Assembly: GCF_000003605.2 (NCBI RefSeq)
Contig: NW_003122907.1
Coordinates: 245,410 to 291,986 of the forward strand
Reading direction: 5' to 3'
Length of the DNA stretch: 46,577 nt
Source of the DNA: Saccoglossus kowalevskii
Lineage: Eukaryota > Hemichordata > Enteropneusta > Harrimaniidae
Positions 23,470 through 35,540 of this stretch are shown here, piece after piece. Below the pieces are notes generated by a model. The model ran no database searches and was not told the origin of the DNA. It was given only the letters and a program-made list of their open reading frames with translations. Both the position numbers and the translations under genes were made by a program. Within the stretch, counting starts at the first letter, position 1. Each line of letters opens with the position of its first letter.

Positions 23470-24488
23470 GTAAAACAAGTACACACTATTAGCACAATAG
23501 TAACGCATGAATTTTAGCAGAATATTACGAGTTTTTCCTGCATTAATTAATGTGGTAATGACTATAATATTAATGATACCTGGGATAGGTGTATAGCAAA
23601 TTCCCATTCCCTTTTTTCCCATAACCAACACCTTTCTTCATAATCGATGCACATCTTTTTTCGAACCGTCCGATTTTTTTCATTGTTGAAAACTACCAAG
23701 GGACACTAATGGCTATATGTAATACAAAAACTACATTAGGACTGTCGGGGTTGATACAATTAATATAACAAATGAAGACACTGATAAAATCGATGATAAA
23801 AGCAAACTAAAACTTGCCAAATTGAAATATAAGATAACAAACGCCCACACATTCGGAGATTGGGGCTATGATTAATTTCTGTAAACTTCTCATACTCGTT
23901 GTATATTACTAGTTTTGGGTGTAGAATTAAGTGAGACTCCTTTCTCTCAAGTATTCGAAAATATGGCCAAGGCAGGTTTTGATTACACATTTCAGACAAA
24001 GAGCCTGTAGTATCTAAGGTATTGCATATTCAGATACACAGAAAATACACTTATTAAAATATCGCTTTCAATGACCTTACATGTAACATTGTATTGTTTA
24101 TCTGAAATTAAAATCAATCCGGATTTGATGTAAAATATCTAATGTACTGTATATGGCAAAAATAATATCTCATTAATATAACATGTATCATGGCGAAGAA
24201 TTCTAAGTTGACACATATATTTGTAATTAGAGGACTTTAAATATTTGAGTTTGTACTTGTAATATAGACGCTCCAAAATATGCCTCAAGAATGGAAGATT
24301 ATTTTAAGCTTGAACTGTCGTGATTGGAAGTAATTTTCGATGACAGTTGCATGTTTTCATATACATCATCATTTAATGTAGTTTGGTTAGCCAGATGGTC
24401 AACACAGGTGAAAACCTGAAATCAAAATTATACTATTACATTTGTAATGTTGATATACACCGTAATAATAATAAATAATTATTTCCAG
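23470..24488 (+). other. Intron between LNR exons 2 and 3
   Basis: Noncoding. From about 23,880 on it is similar to the introns before exons 4 and 5, showing that exon plus intron were duplicated together. No other feature. Confidence 0.55.
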
Positions 24489-24638
24489 CTATATGCAGTG
24501 ATGATTGCTACTATTCTGGTGACGGTCAATGTGATGATGGTGGCGTTAATTCTCAAGCTTACTATTGTGTATTTGGCTCAGACTGTCAGGATTGTGGCAT
24601 GCGCTTTGGAAATTCTGGAACCGCTGAAGAAAGGACAG
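24489..24638 (+). CDS. LNR-like exon 3
   Basis: Acceptor tttccag, 150 nt (50 codons, phase 1-1), donor gtaaca. Module: CSDDC, GDGQCDDGGVNS, CVFGSDCQDCGMRFGNS. All six cysteines are present. The tail is two codons shorter than in most copies. The exon and about 1.1 kb of following intron closely match exon 4, which marks a recent tandem duplication. Confidence 0.8.
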
Positions 24639-25753
24639 GTAACAAATAAAATTGTTGCATTGTTATATTAAAATAATAACATGTGATTTTGAGGGCAATA
24701 TTATGATATGCTGTTTGCCCTAAGAATGGTGGTCATGACTATAATATTAATAATATCAGAGATAAGTGCATGAAAAAAGTCATTCCCCCTTTTTTCCATA
24801 AGCCAAATTTGTCCCCGTAATCAGTGTGCAATTTCTTAGGGAACTCTCTAGTTTGTTTTATTGTTGAAAACTTTCAATCTTCACAAAACAAATTAAGACA
24901 AAGAAAGTTCCCTTACTATAAACCTGAGGGTGCAACATCGTTCTCACAATTTAGAGAGCAAAACTAGGGAAGACGAAGTTGTGAATCATGCATGACGATA
25001 AAAACAGCGCCAGAGTTCAACTTCCTCCCACATTTCAATAGAAAAAAAGGTTGAAGTGGGAAGACCAACTCGCAAACCTAGTAAGATGAATATTGTTCAC
25101 TGTGCTGACTGAGTTAAAAAGGTGATTTGCAAGGAAATCAAACGAGTTTTCTGTGATTATACATGCATGTATCTGGTGTACCCTGTACATTCAGGTATTT
25201 TTTTCTCAGACAAAGAGCCTGTAGCGTCTAAGGTATTGCAGATTCAAATACACATTTCCAACAAATACACCTATTAAAATGTCGCTCTCAATAACCTTTT
25301 TCTAACATTGTATTGTTTACCTAAAATTAAAAACAACCCGGAATTGATGTAATAATTACATGACAAAAATAATATCTCATTAATATAACATGTACGGTAT
25401 CATGGCAAAGAATTCTAAATTGACACATATATTTGTAATTAGAGAACTTAAAATATTCTAACGCTTTCATATTCAACACTACATTTGCACTAATGCGAGT
25501 GTTTGCACTTCAAGCACAGTGTGCTAATATAGACGTTCCAAGATGTGCCTCAAGAAGGGAACATTATCTTTAGCTTGAACTATTGTTGATTGGAAGGAAT
25601 TTTTGATGACAGTTGCATGTTTTCATATACATTTTCATTTAATGTAGTTTGTTAGCCAGATGGTCAACACAGGTGAAAACCTGAAATCAAAATTATACTT
25701 TTACATTTGTAATTTTGATATATACCATAATAATAATAATTCTTTATTTCCAG
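24639..25753 (+). other. Intron between LNR exons 3 and 4
   Basis: Noncoding; strongly similar to 25910-27204. It includes the repeated intronic stretch acaaagagcctgtagc (about 25,210) that also occurs near 23,997, 26,626 and 31,091. Confidence 0.6.
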
Positions 25754-25909
25754 CTATATGCAATAATGATTGTTACTCCTTTGGTGACGGTCATTGTGAT
25801 GATGGTGGCGTTAATTCTCAAGCTTATTATTGTGAATTTGGCTCAGACTGTCAGGATTGTGGCATACGTTTTGGAAATTCCATTCTTGGAACCACTGAAG
25901 AAATGACAG
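25754..25909 (+). CDS. LNR-like exon 4
   Basis: Acceptor tttccag, 156 nt, phase 1-1, donor gtaaca. Module: CNNDC, GDGHCDDGGVNS, CEFGSDCQDCGIRFGNS. It shares the QDCG form with exon 3 (most others have EDCG), which supports their sister relationship. Confidence 0.8.
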
Positions 25910-27204
25910 GTAACAAATACAATTTTTGCATTGTTATATTAAAATAATAACATGTGATTTTTGAGGGTAATATTATGATATGTGGCCTGCCCTGAGATTG
26001 GTGGTCATGACCATAATATTAATAATATCAGAGATAAGTGCATGAAAAAAAGTAATTCCTTCCTTTTTCCATAAGCCAAATTCCCCCCTGTAATCAGTGT
26101 TCAACTTCTTAGGAAACTCTCTGGTTTTTTTGTTGTTGGAAACTTTCAATCTTCACAAAACAAGTTCAGACAAAGTAAGTTCCCTCACTATAAAACTGAG
26201 AGTGCAACGCCGTTCTCACAATTTAGAGAGCAAAACTGGGGAAGACGAAGTTGTGAACTACGCATGACGATAAAAAAGCAAATAAAACTTGCCAAATTTT
26301 TTTGAAGATTTATTCAAATTGATCATATCTACAGAGTGAAACTTTGAGATTATGATTTACAACCGTAAACTTTTCATACTCGCACGGTTGTGATCAGGAA
26401 AGCAACTCTACGGTGTACACGGTGTAGTATATATCCACACGTATTTAGGTGAGTATACCTATTAATACAAGCACTCATTTAAAAGAAACATGTTAAACAA
26501 TGATGACCTTGCAAAATCATACGATTATGCTGTAACTTACTAGTTTTAATTGTAGAAAAATATGAGCCATCTGTCTCTCAAGTATTCGAATATATAGCCA
26601 AGCAGGATTAGATTACACATTTCAGACTAAGAGCCTGTAGCATCTAAGGTATTGCATATTCAGATACACATTCCCAGAAAATACATGTATAATAATGTCG
26701 CTTTCAATATCACGTTGTATGTATTAAAATAGTTATCCGAAAATAATCTTTTGTAACATTGTATTGTTCACATGAAATTAATATCAAACCGGATTTGAAG
26801 CGACATATCCTAAAAAGTGTGCAATTACCTAAACATAATAATATCTCGTTAATAGAACATATACGATATGGCGAAGAATTGTTAGTTGATACTATATTTT
26901 ATATTTGAGGTTTGTAAATGTACGCTTACATATTTAATACTACATTTTCACTGATGCAAGTTTTTGTACTTCTAGCACAGTGTGCTAATATAGACGTTCC
27001 AAAATATGCCTCAAGAAGGGAACATTATCTTTAGCTTGAACTGTTGTTGCTTGGAAGAGGCTTTTGATGACACTTGCATGATTTCATATACATTATCATT
27101 TAATGCAGTTTGGTTAGCCGGGCGAAAACCTGAAATCCAAATTATACTATTACATTTGTAATTTTGATAATTGCCGTAATAATAATAATAATAATTATTT
27201 CCAG
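25910..27204 (+). other. Intron between LNR exons 4 and 5
   Basis: Noncoding, similar to neighbouring introns. It has an (AAT)n tract just before the acceptor of exon 5. Confidence 0.55.
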
Positions 27205-27360
27205 ATATATGCAATAATGATTGTTACTTTATTGCTGACGGTTATTGTGATGATGGTGCTGATAATTCCCAATTTCACATTTGTGAATTCGGCTCAGACT
27301 GTGAGGATTGTGGCATACGCTATGGAAATTCCATTTATGGAACCACTGAAGAAATGACAG
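27205..27360 (+). CDS. LNR-like exon 5
   Basis: Acceptor tttccag, 156 nt, phase 1-1, donor gtaaaa. Module: CNNDC, ADGYCDDGADNS, CEFGSDCEDCGIRYGNS. The GAD in place of GG and RYG in place of RFG are shared with the minus-strand exon at 297-434. These two may be closer to each other than to their neighbours, a hint of exchange between the two gene copies. Confidence 0.8.
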
Positions 27361-28345
27361 GTAAAATTGTTGTAGTGTTATATTTAAATAATAACATGCG
27401 AGTTTGAGGGTTTTCTGTGATATGCCAGATATAAGTGCATAGTAAATGTTCACGCCATCTTTTCCCAATTTTTTTCTTCATAACCAGCGTGCATAGTTTC
27501 GGGGAATTTTGTAATTTGTTTCATTGTTCAAAAATCTCAAAGTTCACAATTTCAAACAAAAAATCTCTCCTTTGTATAAACCTAATAGTTCATCCTCCTC
27601 CTCACAATTCAGAGAGAAATTTTGGGGAAGACCAAGTTGTGAACCAAGCATTGTCCTCAGATCAGCAAAGTTGTGTTGTAGTGCACTGTACTGCCTGAGT
27701 TAAGGAGGTGAATTGTGAGGAAATATAAAGAGTTGTCTGTGATTATACATGCATCTGGTGTACCATGTACATTCGTCGTCTTATTGTTTGTTTATTTGCA
27801 CAAATGACATATAACATATCAACTATGACAGAGTTTGTAGGAAATCCTGCAACACTAATGACATCGACGATAAAAACAAATAAAACTTGACAAACGTTTT
27901 TGATATGGATCATATCTATGGAGTAAACCTTTGAGGCAATGATTTATTACCGTACAATTCTCGTACTCTCACGCTTATAATCAGTAAACCCACTCCACAA
28001 TGTACAATTACCTATACGTATATCAACACACATGTATGCGTATACCAATTAGTGCAAAAGATACTATGAATGAGACATTTAAAACATTAATCCCCTTGTA
28101 AAATCGAAACAAATTAGATTCTGACTTTGGTCGTTAAAAGAAGTGGGATTTCTATCTCTCAAGTTTGAAAAATATAGACATGGCAGGATCTGTTGATACA
28201 AAAACAAAAAGACGAAAATCCCGTAACATCTGAGCTATTTCGGATCAAGATACACATTCCTAGAAAATACACGTATTACAAGGACGCGTTCAGTGTCACG
28301 TGGTATGTATTAAATTAATTAATGAACAAATGACAAAGCGTACAA
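27361..28345 (+). other. Intron between LNR exon 5 and the Mutator-like fragment
   Basis: Noncoding. From about 27,940 it matches 37,917 onward (linker module copy). It ends in a tandem pair of acaaagcgtacaat (28,333 and 28,349) beside the transposase fragment. Confidence 0.55.
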
Positions 28346-29590
28346 TACACAAAGCGTACAATGATACACGCATTCTATTTACGATCGTCTACAAATTTAA
28401 TTTCTATGAAATTCTCGCTCTTCAACACTAAAGTCTTGCCGTCGACCATAAAACGAAGACGAAGTTTGCAGAAGAACGTCGAGAGTATGTAAACAGATTT
28501 CGCCGAGAAAGTATGCGACAATTAAAACAATCAGCCGACCAAGAAAGCAGCGACGTTCCGGAGATTGAAGCCGATACAATTGAAAAATTACAATCATTGC
28601 AACCTGAAGAAAGTGTCAGTATAACGGCATTGAAAGTCGAAATTTGCAAAACAGATGAGGATGAGAACGCCGAATTTGACATCATGACCAACACAATTCG
28701 AATTGTTGACTTGGACATATTAAACCAGCAAATCGCGAAAATAGCTACGTGCAAACAATGTACAACAGGCTCCCTCCGTATAATAGAAACACTACAGCAT
28801 GGTTTGGGGTCCGTTATTGCTTGCAGTAATGAAACGCGCCTTGTTCAAAAGTCAACAAAGAAGATCGGTGGTCACTTTGAAATAAATAGGAAGCTTGCCA
28901 TCGGTGGTCGCGTGATCGGAAAAGGGCGAAATTGTCATCGTACATTGGTTTACTCCCACCAGTAACTCGCGGACCATGTTCTGCCCACATCAAGGAAACG
29001 GCAAATTCAGCCGAAACTATTTTACACGAGAAATTTAAGACAGCCGCTAATGAAGTCTGCGAAATTGTTCAAGATACGGGCGGATTGAAAGATGACGGTA
29101 CAGCGAACATTGCTGTGTCTGTCGATGGATCGTAGAGTAATCGAGGATTACTGCCCAAAACGACGTTGGATCAAAAGCATTAGATACAGGTAAATCAAAC
29201 GATTTATTCTTTGACTCGCGATTACTATGACGATCTTTCTATTTCTCGAGTGGTTCCCATCCTGGCAAAATGAAAGTGGCATATTTATTAGTACTTCTGT
29301 AGCATGTAAACACAAATTATTTTGTGTTAAAAAAAATAATCTTGATTAGAACATAATTTTTGATACATTTTCATTGTCACCCTTAGATATGATTCTAGAC
29401 AGTATACATGGTGCAAATGGCAGAGCGACAAATCTACCGGTAAATCCACTTACCAGCTGTTGAAGAGACCACTGCCACTGTCTGTAGTGAAAGCATTATG
29501 GCCCATTGCAGAAAAAACTTTCAAGCAGAGATTTTCTGGAAGGGGCCAAGAATGGATACACCCAGAATGCTAATGAGTCGTTCCATCATT
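28346..29590 (+). pseudogene. Decayed Mutator-like (PF20700-type) transposase fragment
   Basis: An open frame at 28432-28965 carries a cysteine pair (CKQC), then GGHFEINRKLAIGGRVIGKG, the classic region of the Mutator-like transposase domain. A frameshift near 28,930 moves the match to the next frame (IGLLPPVTRGPCSAHIKETA, later NIAVSVDGS). There a TAG stands where Trp is expected before a KRG-like motif. After a gap, 29,390-29,560 encodes TWCKWQSDKSTGK and a further shifted frame gives TQNANESFHHC, the family's later motif. Frameshifts, the stop and the gap show it is dead. It could be read as two exons with an intron, but the shifts argue against function. Confidence 0.8.
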
Positions 29591-29676
29591 GTCTCATTAT
29601 GTTATCAACAGTCCATCTTTCATGTACAGCTCGAGCCAGTATTGTTAAATATGTTTAAAATCTTATATATATTCAG

Positions 29677-29742
29677 AGATGACAAATACTTCTGAAGGGA
29701 ATACATCGTCGAGAACTACTGCTTCTACAAATACTGAATCAG
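29677..29742 (+). CDS. Thr-rich linker exon 1 (EMTNTSEGNTSSRTT)
   Basis: Acceptor attcag, 66 nt (22 codons, phase 1-1), donor gtatgt. It encodes a Ser/Thr/Asn-rich, cysteine-free segment (EMTNTSEGNTSSRTTASTNT) of the kind that is O-glycosylated as a stalk. Exact-length copies with intact splice sites lie at 34623-34688 and 39096-39161. Confidence 0.7.
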
Positions 29743-31961
29743 GTATGTACTATGTCTTTGATTGTCGGCAGACATATTGAGCGTGTCGGTACTTCAACTT
29801 CCCAGAAAGCAACAATATGCAATTATAAACTACAACTGGTGTGGGGGTGGTCATGAAAATTACATGATGTGACAAGTATTTACCACGACACAGCCGTTGC
29901 CTTACCAGGACGATGAATATTTCTATACCTTGAAGCATACACTAAAATGTTGTCATGCCGATGAAGGAATTGTGTGATGAATTTGTCCCTGTCGCAAGCA
30001 CTGCACAGCGTCGTGCCACAGCGTGACACAATATGCCGGGACAATGGTTTTGTAGGAGGAAAAAGCTGACACACTTTCGTTAGGTGAATTATTGTTTTGG
30101 TGATTTTGTTCTCGAACCAAAAACACACCAGGCTGTGTTTTTTAAAAATAAACGTCATACAAATTAAACGAGTTTCGCTTCAGTTGTAACGGATCAATGT
30201 AATCCCGTGACCCTACTTCACCTGTATGATGTTAGCATCTATGCACTGGATGTTGTTTTGCACTACAACAGTGTCGCCAAGGGAAGTCCAAGCAGCGATG
30301 TGAATGCACTTTTGTATGCGCTTGTAATTGTATTAAAATTGTGCACTCAATTTGTGTTGTCATGACCCGGTCAGTAACTTGCCCGCACAAACAAAATATC
30401 CTTGTGTTTTCTGAATCCGTGTTGACAATAACATTTTGATTGTCGTAGCAGTAACATATGTCAACATATTGCGTGTTGATATCTGAATTCGCTTATGTAA
30501 ATTCGTCAACCATTAATATACAGTGTGTCTGCGTGTTTTTTCTAGCATGCAGATGCCATTACAGAGGAATGTTGGTGTGATTTACATAAACTGAGAAGTA
30601 TAAACTGTTTGATTTAAATTGAAATGTGACCAATGTGTGTATCAAAACACCTAACATTGATCAGACTATTTTACAACTTTCGGTTAAGTGATCCATAGTT
30701 CAAATAATTCGTGTTATACCTGTGATAACACATTATGAATTATCCTCTCGTTTTATCCATGAATTCTATTTTTCGTAACCAACACTTGTCTTCGAATATG
30801 TGTGCTTCTTCCTAGGAAACTATGCAATTGTACTAGTAAACCACGCTGGACAATTCAGACAGAGGAACGATAAACGTTGTGCAGTGTACACTTACCTAAA
30901 TGTACACCCACATATAACACATTATATTGTATGCCTGAAAATAAAACCAACCCGGATTTGAGGCCATATAGCTTACACAGTATATAACTACAATATTATC
31001 TCTTCAATATTATTGGTTGTAGAATTAAATGAGCCATCTCAGGTATTCGAAAATATATCCAAAGCAGGATTAGATAGCACATTTCAGACTAAGAGCCTGT
31101 AGCATCTAAGGTATTGCATATTCAGATACACATTCCTAGAAAATACATGTATAAAAATGTTGCTTTCAATGTCACGTGGCATGTCTTAAATTATTAATGC
31201 GAAAATGACGTTTTGTAACAATGTATTGTTTACCTGGAATTAATAACAAGCCGAATTTGAGGCGATATAGCCTATACTTTATATAATTACCTGATAATAA
31301 TAATAATATTTTGTTAACAGATTTTGATTTTAACAGGTGACGTTAATTCCAGGAATGTATAAGCACGTGTTACAAGTAGTTAAAAAAAGTTAAATAACGT
31401 GTACAAAAAAGTTGCGATTTTCACATATAGTAAATAAGTATAGCTTAAACAGAGTCTGCTGTTTATATCGTAAATACTAATGTATCGTCAATCACTTTAT
31501 ATAGACTTTCATTTTTAACCCAAAATGTTTCATGCCGGATTTGAGGCGATATATTCTAAAAAGTATATAATATCTCGTTTATAGAACATGTACGATATGG
31601 CGAAAAATTTTTAGTTAACACTATATTTTATATTTGAGGTCCGTAAATATGCACTTTCATATATAATACTACATTTTCACTGACGCGAGTGTTGTAATTC
31701 TAGCACAGTGCGCTAATATATACGTTCCAAAAGGTGCCTCAAGAAGGGAACATTATCTTTAGCTTGAACTTGGAAAGGACGTTTGATGACAATTGCATGT
31801 TTTTATGAACAGTGTCATTTAATGCAGTTTAGTAAGCCGGATGAAAACCTGAAATCCAAATTATACTATTACATTAGTAATTTTGATAATTGTCGTAATA
31901 ATAATAATAATAATTATAATAATATAATTAATATAATAATAATAATAATTATTATTTCCAC
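29743..31961 (+). other. Intron between Thr-rich exon 1 and LNR exon 6
   Basis: Noncoding. 29,745-30,930 matches 34,690-35,100 plus 35,640-36,470. An (AAT)n tract lies at about 31,899-31,956. No exon recognised. Confidence 0.55.
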
Positions 31962-32117
31962 ATATATGCTATAATGATTGTTACTTTGTTGGTAACGGTT
32001 ATTGTGAAAATGGTGGCTTTAATTCCCACTATTACTTTTGTGAATTTGGCTCAGACTGTGCGGATTGTGGCATACGCTTTGAAAATTTTAATTCTAGAAC
32101 CGCTGAAAATATAACAA
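31962..32117 (+). pseudogene. LNR-like exon 6, both splice sites lost
   Basis: The 156-nt body aligns end to end with the other LNR exons and has no stop. The acceptor AG has become AC (tttccac), the donor GT has become AT (ataacaaata), and key residues are altered: GNGYCENGG replaces DGYCDDGG, so conserved Asp residues are gone. All six cysteines remain. It is almost certainly skipped in splicing. As it is symmetric, skipping keeps the frame. Confidence 0.75.
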
Positions 32118-32672
32118 ATACAATTGTTGGAGTGTTATATTTGAATAATATGTGATTTTTAGGGCAATATTGATATATACAAGAGATAAGTGCATAGCAT
32201 ATGTTCACGCCTTCTTTTCCTGTAAGCTATTTTTTCTTAACCGGCGTGCATATTCTAGGGGAACTTTGTGAATGGTTTAATTGTTGAAAATTTTCAAAGT
32301 TCACAAACAGATTTCAGACAAAGAATGTATTCTCTCTATGAACCTAATAGTGCAACCTCCTCCTCACAATTCAGAGAGCAATTTTCGAGAAGACCAGGTT
32401 GTGAAGCATGCATTTTTCCTCAGATCAGCAAAGTACTGAAGTGGTCACTGTACTGACTGAGTTAAGAATGTTATTTGTTAGGAATTAAAAAGAGTTGTCT
32501 GTGATTATACATGCAGGTATCTGGAGTACCATGGAGATACATGCATGTATCTAGTGTTTTTTAAATCATCATCTTATTGTTTCATTAAATGCAACACAGG
32601 TGGTCAAAATGATTATTTTATTATATTTGTAATTTTAATAAGTAACTTAATAATAATAATAATTATTTCCAG
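32118..32672 (+). other. Intron between LNR copies 6 and 7
   Basis: Short, noncoding, ending in an AAT tract before the acceptor. Similar to the sequence after exons 5 and 7. Confidence 0.55.
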
Positions 32673-32828
32673 CTATATGCAATAATGATTGTTACTATCC
32701 AACTGACGGTTATTGTGATGATGGTGGTGATAATTCCCACTCATACCTATGTGAATTTGGCTCAGACTGTGAGGACTGTGGCATACGCTTTGGAAATTCC
32801 AATTCTGGAACCAATGAAGGAATGAGAG
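32673..32828 (+). CDS. LNR-like exon 7
   Basis: Acceptor tttccag, 156 nt, phase 1-1, donor gtaaca. Module: CNNDC, TDGYCDDGGDNS, CEFGSDCEDCGIRFGNS. The tail (SGTNEGMR) is the same as in exon 2, unlike the TTEEMT tail of exons 4, 5, 8 and 10. Confidence 0.8.
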
Positions 32829-33672
32829 GTAACAAATAAAATTGTTGGAGTGTTATATTTAAATAACATGTGATTTTGAGGGTAATATTGTGATATGCCA
32901 GAGATAGGTGCAAAGTGAATATTCACTCCATCTTCTCCCTTAATTTTTTCTTCATAACCAGCGTGCATATTCTACCTGAACTCTCTAATTTGTTTCGTTG
33001 TTGTAAACTTCGAAAGTTACAAAACAATGTAAGACAAAGAATGTCTCCTCACTATGAACCTAATAGTGCAACCTCCTTCTCATAATTCAGACAGTTGTGA
33101 AGCATGCATCAAAGCAAAGTAGTGTAGTTGTCACGAGTTGACTGAGATAAGAATGTTATTTGTTAAGAAATAAAAAGAGTTGTCTGTGATTATACATGCA
33201 GGTATCTGGAGTACCATGTACATCTAGGTCGTTTTTTATATCATCGTCTTATTGTTTGTTTGTTTGTGTGTTAGCAAAAACACATGTAACATATAGACAA
33301 GGCAATATTTGGTTATGCAATTCAGACAAAGTGTCTGTAACATCTGAGCTATTTCGGATTAAGATACAAATTCCTAGAAAATGCACGTATTACATGACGC
33401 GTTCAGTGTCACGTTGTATGTATTAAATTAAACAAAGAGCAAAGGATAAAGCATACAATATAATATTTTGGTGTTTATGTGAATTATCCTTAGCTCAGTC
33501 CTGTAAATTATAAGTCGGTAATTGCAATTGTTATTATATTTTTTATGACTGAAATCCTACAGATATGGTCATCATCGTATGACAGACTATAGGATTGGCT
33601 ACATATTTATTTGTATGTTGTGTACCGTTTTTGTTTAGTATGAATTTGTTTTGGTTTTGTTTTTCGTTGCAG
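32829..33672 (+). other. Intron between LNR exon 7 and VTD linker exon
   Basis: Noncoding. Linker module copy B begins near 33,320. Confidence 0.5.
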
Positions 33673-33741
33673 TTACTGATATCACATCAACGACAACAGT
33701 GACTGGAATGCTGCTACATAGAATTACAACTCCCATTCCAG
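33673..33741 (+). CDS. Linker exon VTDITSTTTVTG
   Basis: Acceptor gttgcag, 69 nt (23 codons, phase 1-1), donor gtatca. It encodes a Thr-rich, cysteine-free segment starting VTDITSTTTVTG and ending ITTPIP. It resembles the VADMTSVTEW linker exon near the membrane. A copy at 38501-38527 has lost 42 nt in frame. A stalk function is likely. Confidence 0.65.
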
Positions 33742-34622
33742 GTATCAGTTTTTATTTGTATGCTTTTACATTATCATTAGTATGAAAGCATTTTTTTGAA
33801 GGTGACAACAGAAATAAACATGTTGAAAATTGATATTCGAGTCACCCATTCCCTAAAAGTATCCAGGCATGCAACTATAAAATCATCTAACAGCTTAGAA
33901 ATAGGCAAATACAGAAGCGCAAACGGGAAGACAGCTTCTCGTTTTTGTCTTTTGTCTGCTTCGTTTCTAACTACGGTGATATAACTATGGGCTTTCTACC
34001 GATACTCTGTATGGGGAATGCTTATAAATTAGCACAACGTTATTCACTTAGAATCATTTGATGTAATGAATTACATCAGTTCTTCTATTTTTTCATTGTT
34101 TGAAATTTATAAAATGCCTAATAACATCGCATTATTTAGTTAACCTAATTACTATTAGGGGCTGTGCTGTAATTCCCCTACCTAGTTTTTAACACTTGAC
34201 ACTATAACTATGGAACAAAGCCTTGGGGTTGAGAATTATATAATTAGGTCAATTGGAATTTATCCCGAAATTGTCTGTCGCAGAACTAAGTCCAACATGT
34301 TCCAATTATTTTATTGTTGTTGTATTTAAAAAAATCTAAAGTAAAGGTGGATCATATATAAATCTGCTAAGTTGCATGTATTTTTTATAGATGATTTTGA
34401 ATTGCAAATAAGTTAGATAAAACAATCATACACACTCGCTTCTTAATTATAAAGTCCCGACAATGTTATAAGTGGCACAGCACGTGCACTTAGACGAGCG
34501 GCATACGAAGTACTATATCGGATACATGTATTATCAGAGATTTTCAATATGTTATCAACAGTTCATGGTAAATATAATGCTCGAGAGCATTGTTAAATAT
34601 GTTTAATATCTTCTATATTCAG
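33742..34622 (+). other. Intron between VTD and Thr-rich linker exons
   Basis: Noncoding, matching 38,528-39,095. No other feature. Confidence 0.5.
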
Positions 34623-34688
34623 AGTTGACAAATACTTCTGAAGGTAATTCATCGTCGAGAACTACTGCTTCTACAAATACTGATTCAG
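34623..34688 (+). CDS. Thr-rich linker exon 2 (ELTNTSEGNSSSRTT)
   Basis: Acceptor attcag, 66 nt, phase 1-1, donor gtatgc. Differs from copy 1 by a few substitutions (MTN to LTN, GNT to GNS, TES to TDS). Probable glycosylated stalk. Confidence 0.7.
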
Positions 34689-35344
34689 GTATGCACCATG
34701 TCTTTGATTTTCGGAAGACATATTGAACATGTGGGTACTTCAACTTCCCAGAAAGCAACACTATGCAATTAGTAACTACAACTGGTGGATGGGGGTCATG
34801 AAAATGACTTGATGTGACAATTATTCACCACGGCACAGTCGTTGCCATACAAGGGAGTTAAATCGTTCTATACCCTGAAGCTTACACTTAAAAATTGTTT
34901 TGTCATCCCAATGAACGAATTGTGTGATGACTTTGCTCCTGTCTCAAGCACTGTAGCACGGCGTGCAACAGCCTGACACAACAGGCTGGAACAACGATTC
35001 TGTACAAGGAGATAGTTGACTCCCACTTGTTTGATGAATTCTTTTTTAGATGATTTTGTCGAATCAAAAATCAGGCCCTGTTTCCAATAACTAAATTTGA
35101 CAACTGTCTAGCATAGTGTGGTAATATAGGCGTTCCAAAATGAGCCTCAAGAAGGGAACTGTTGCTTTGATCTGCTGTTGCTTAGAAGGGGAGTTTGATG
35201 ACATGTTTACATAAACATCATCAATAAATGTAGTTTGGTTACTAAAATGGTCAACACAGATGGAAACTTGAAATCAAAATTATTCTATTATATTTTTAAT
35301 TTTAATAATTACTGTAATAATAATGATTAATTATTTATTTACAG
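34689..35344 (+). other. Intron between Thr-rich exon 2 and LNR exon 8
   Basis: Noncoding. The first 400 nt match 29,745-30,170; from about 35,100 it switches to the sequence type found before LNR exons. Confidence 0.5.
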
Positions 35345-35500
35345 TTATATGCAATAATGATTGTTACTATCCTGCTGACGGTTATTGTGATGATGGTGGT
35401 GATAATTCCCACTATAACCTTTGTGAATTTGGCTCTGACTGTGAGGATTGTGGCATACGCTTTGGAAATTCTAATACTGGAACCACTGAAGAAATGACAG
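35345..35500 (+). CDS. LNR-like exon 8
   Basis: Acceptor tttacag, 156 nt, phase 1-1, donor gtaaca. Module: CNNDC, ADGYCDDGGDNS, CEFGSDCEDCGIRFGNS, tail GTTEEMT. All features intact. It is flanked on both sides by linker-module sequence, so it was probably placed there by recombination. Confidence 0.8.
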
Positions 35501-35540
35501 GTAACAAATAAATTGTTGCATTGTTATATTTGAGCAATAA

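Larger units (their letters stand above)
17246..23760 (+). repeat. Right arm of large inverted duplication
   Basis: This is the plus-strand partner of the left arm. Homology begins at the sequence aatgacaacttc (17246) and fades after the shared stretch near 23,620-23,755. The two arms differ by indels, including a 12-nt in-frame difference in one linker exon and a 5-nt difference in the TM exon. That divergence argues for an old duplication and against an assembly artefact. Confidence 0.88.
27940..30700 (+). repeat. Linker module, copy A
   Basis: This segment can be followed in copy B (about 33,320-36,470, interrupted by an LNR exon) and copy C (about 37,917-39,640). It contains the Thr-rich exon at 29677-29742 but has lost the VTD-type linker exon. 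In its place stands a Mutator-like fragment (about 28,346-29,590). Edges are approximate. Confidence 0.7.

Noticed and set aside
1-23760. The inverted repeat as an assembly artefact
   Set aside because: The arms differ by many substitutions and indels, including in-frame exon changes, which a mis-assembly of one locus would not give.
23990-24020. Repeated intronic stretch acaaagagcctgtag..., after an AG and before a GT, as a small exon
   Set aside because: It recurs near 25,210, 26,626 and 31,091, but at 23 nt with mixed phase it would break the frame, and at 23,997 and 33,315 the sequence differs.
24447-24671. ORFs rich in IVMMV residues over the LNR exons
   Set aside because: They are out-of-frame readings of the cysteine-module exons; the correct frame is fixed by the splice phases and cysteine pattern.
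28428-28754. A 108-codon minus-strand ORF
   Set aside because: It is antisense to the Mutator-like fragment, whose plus frame matches the known transposase motifs.
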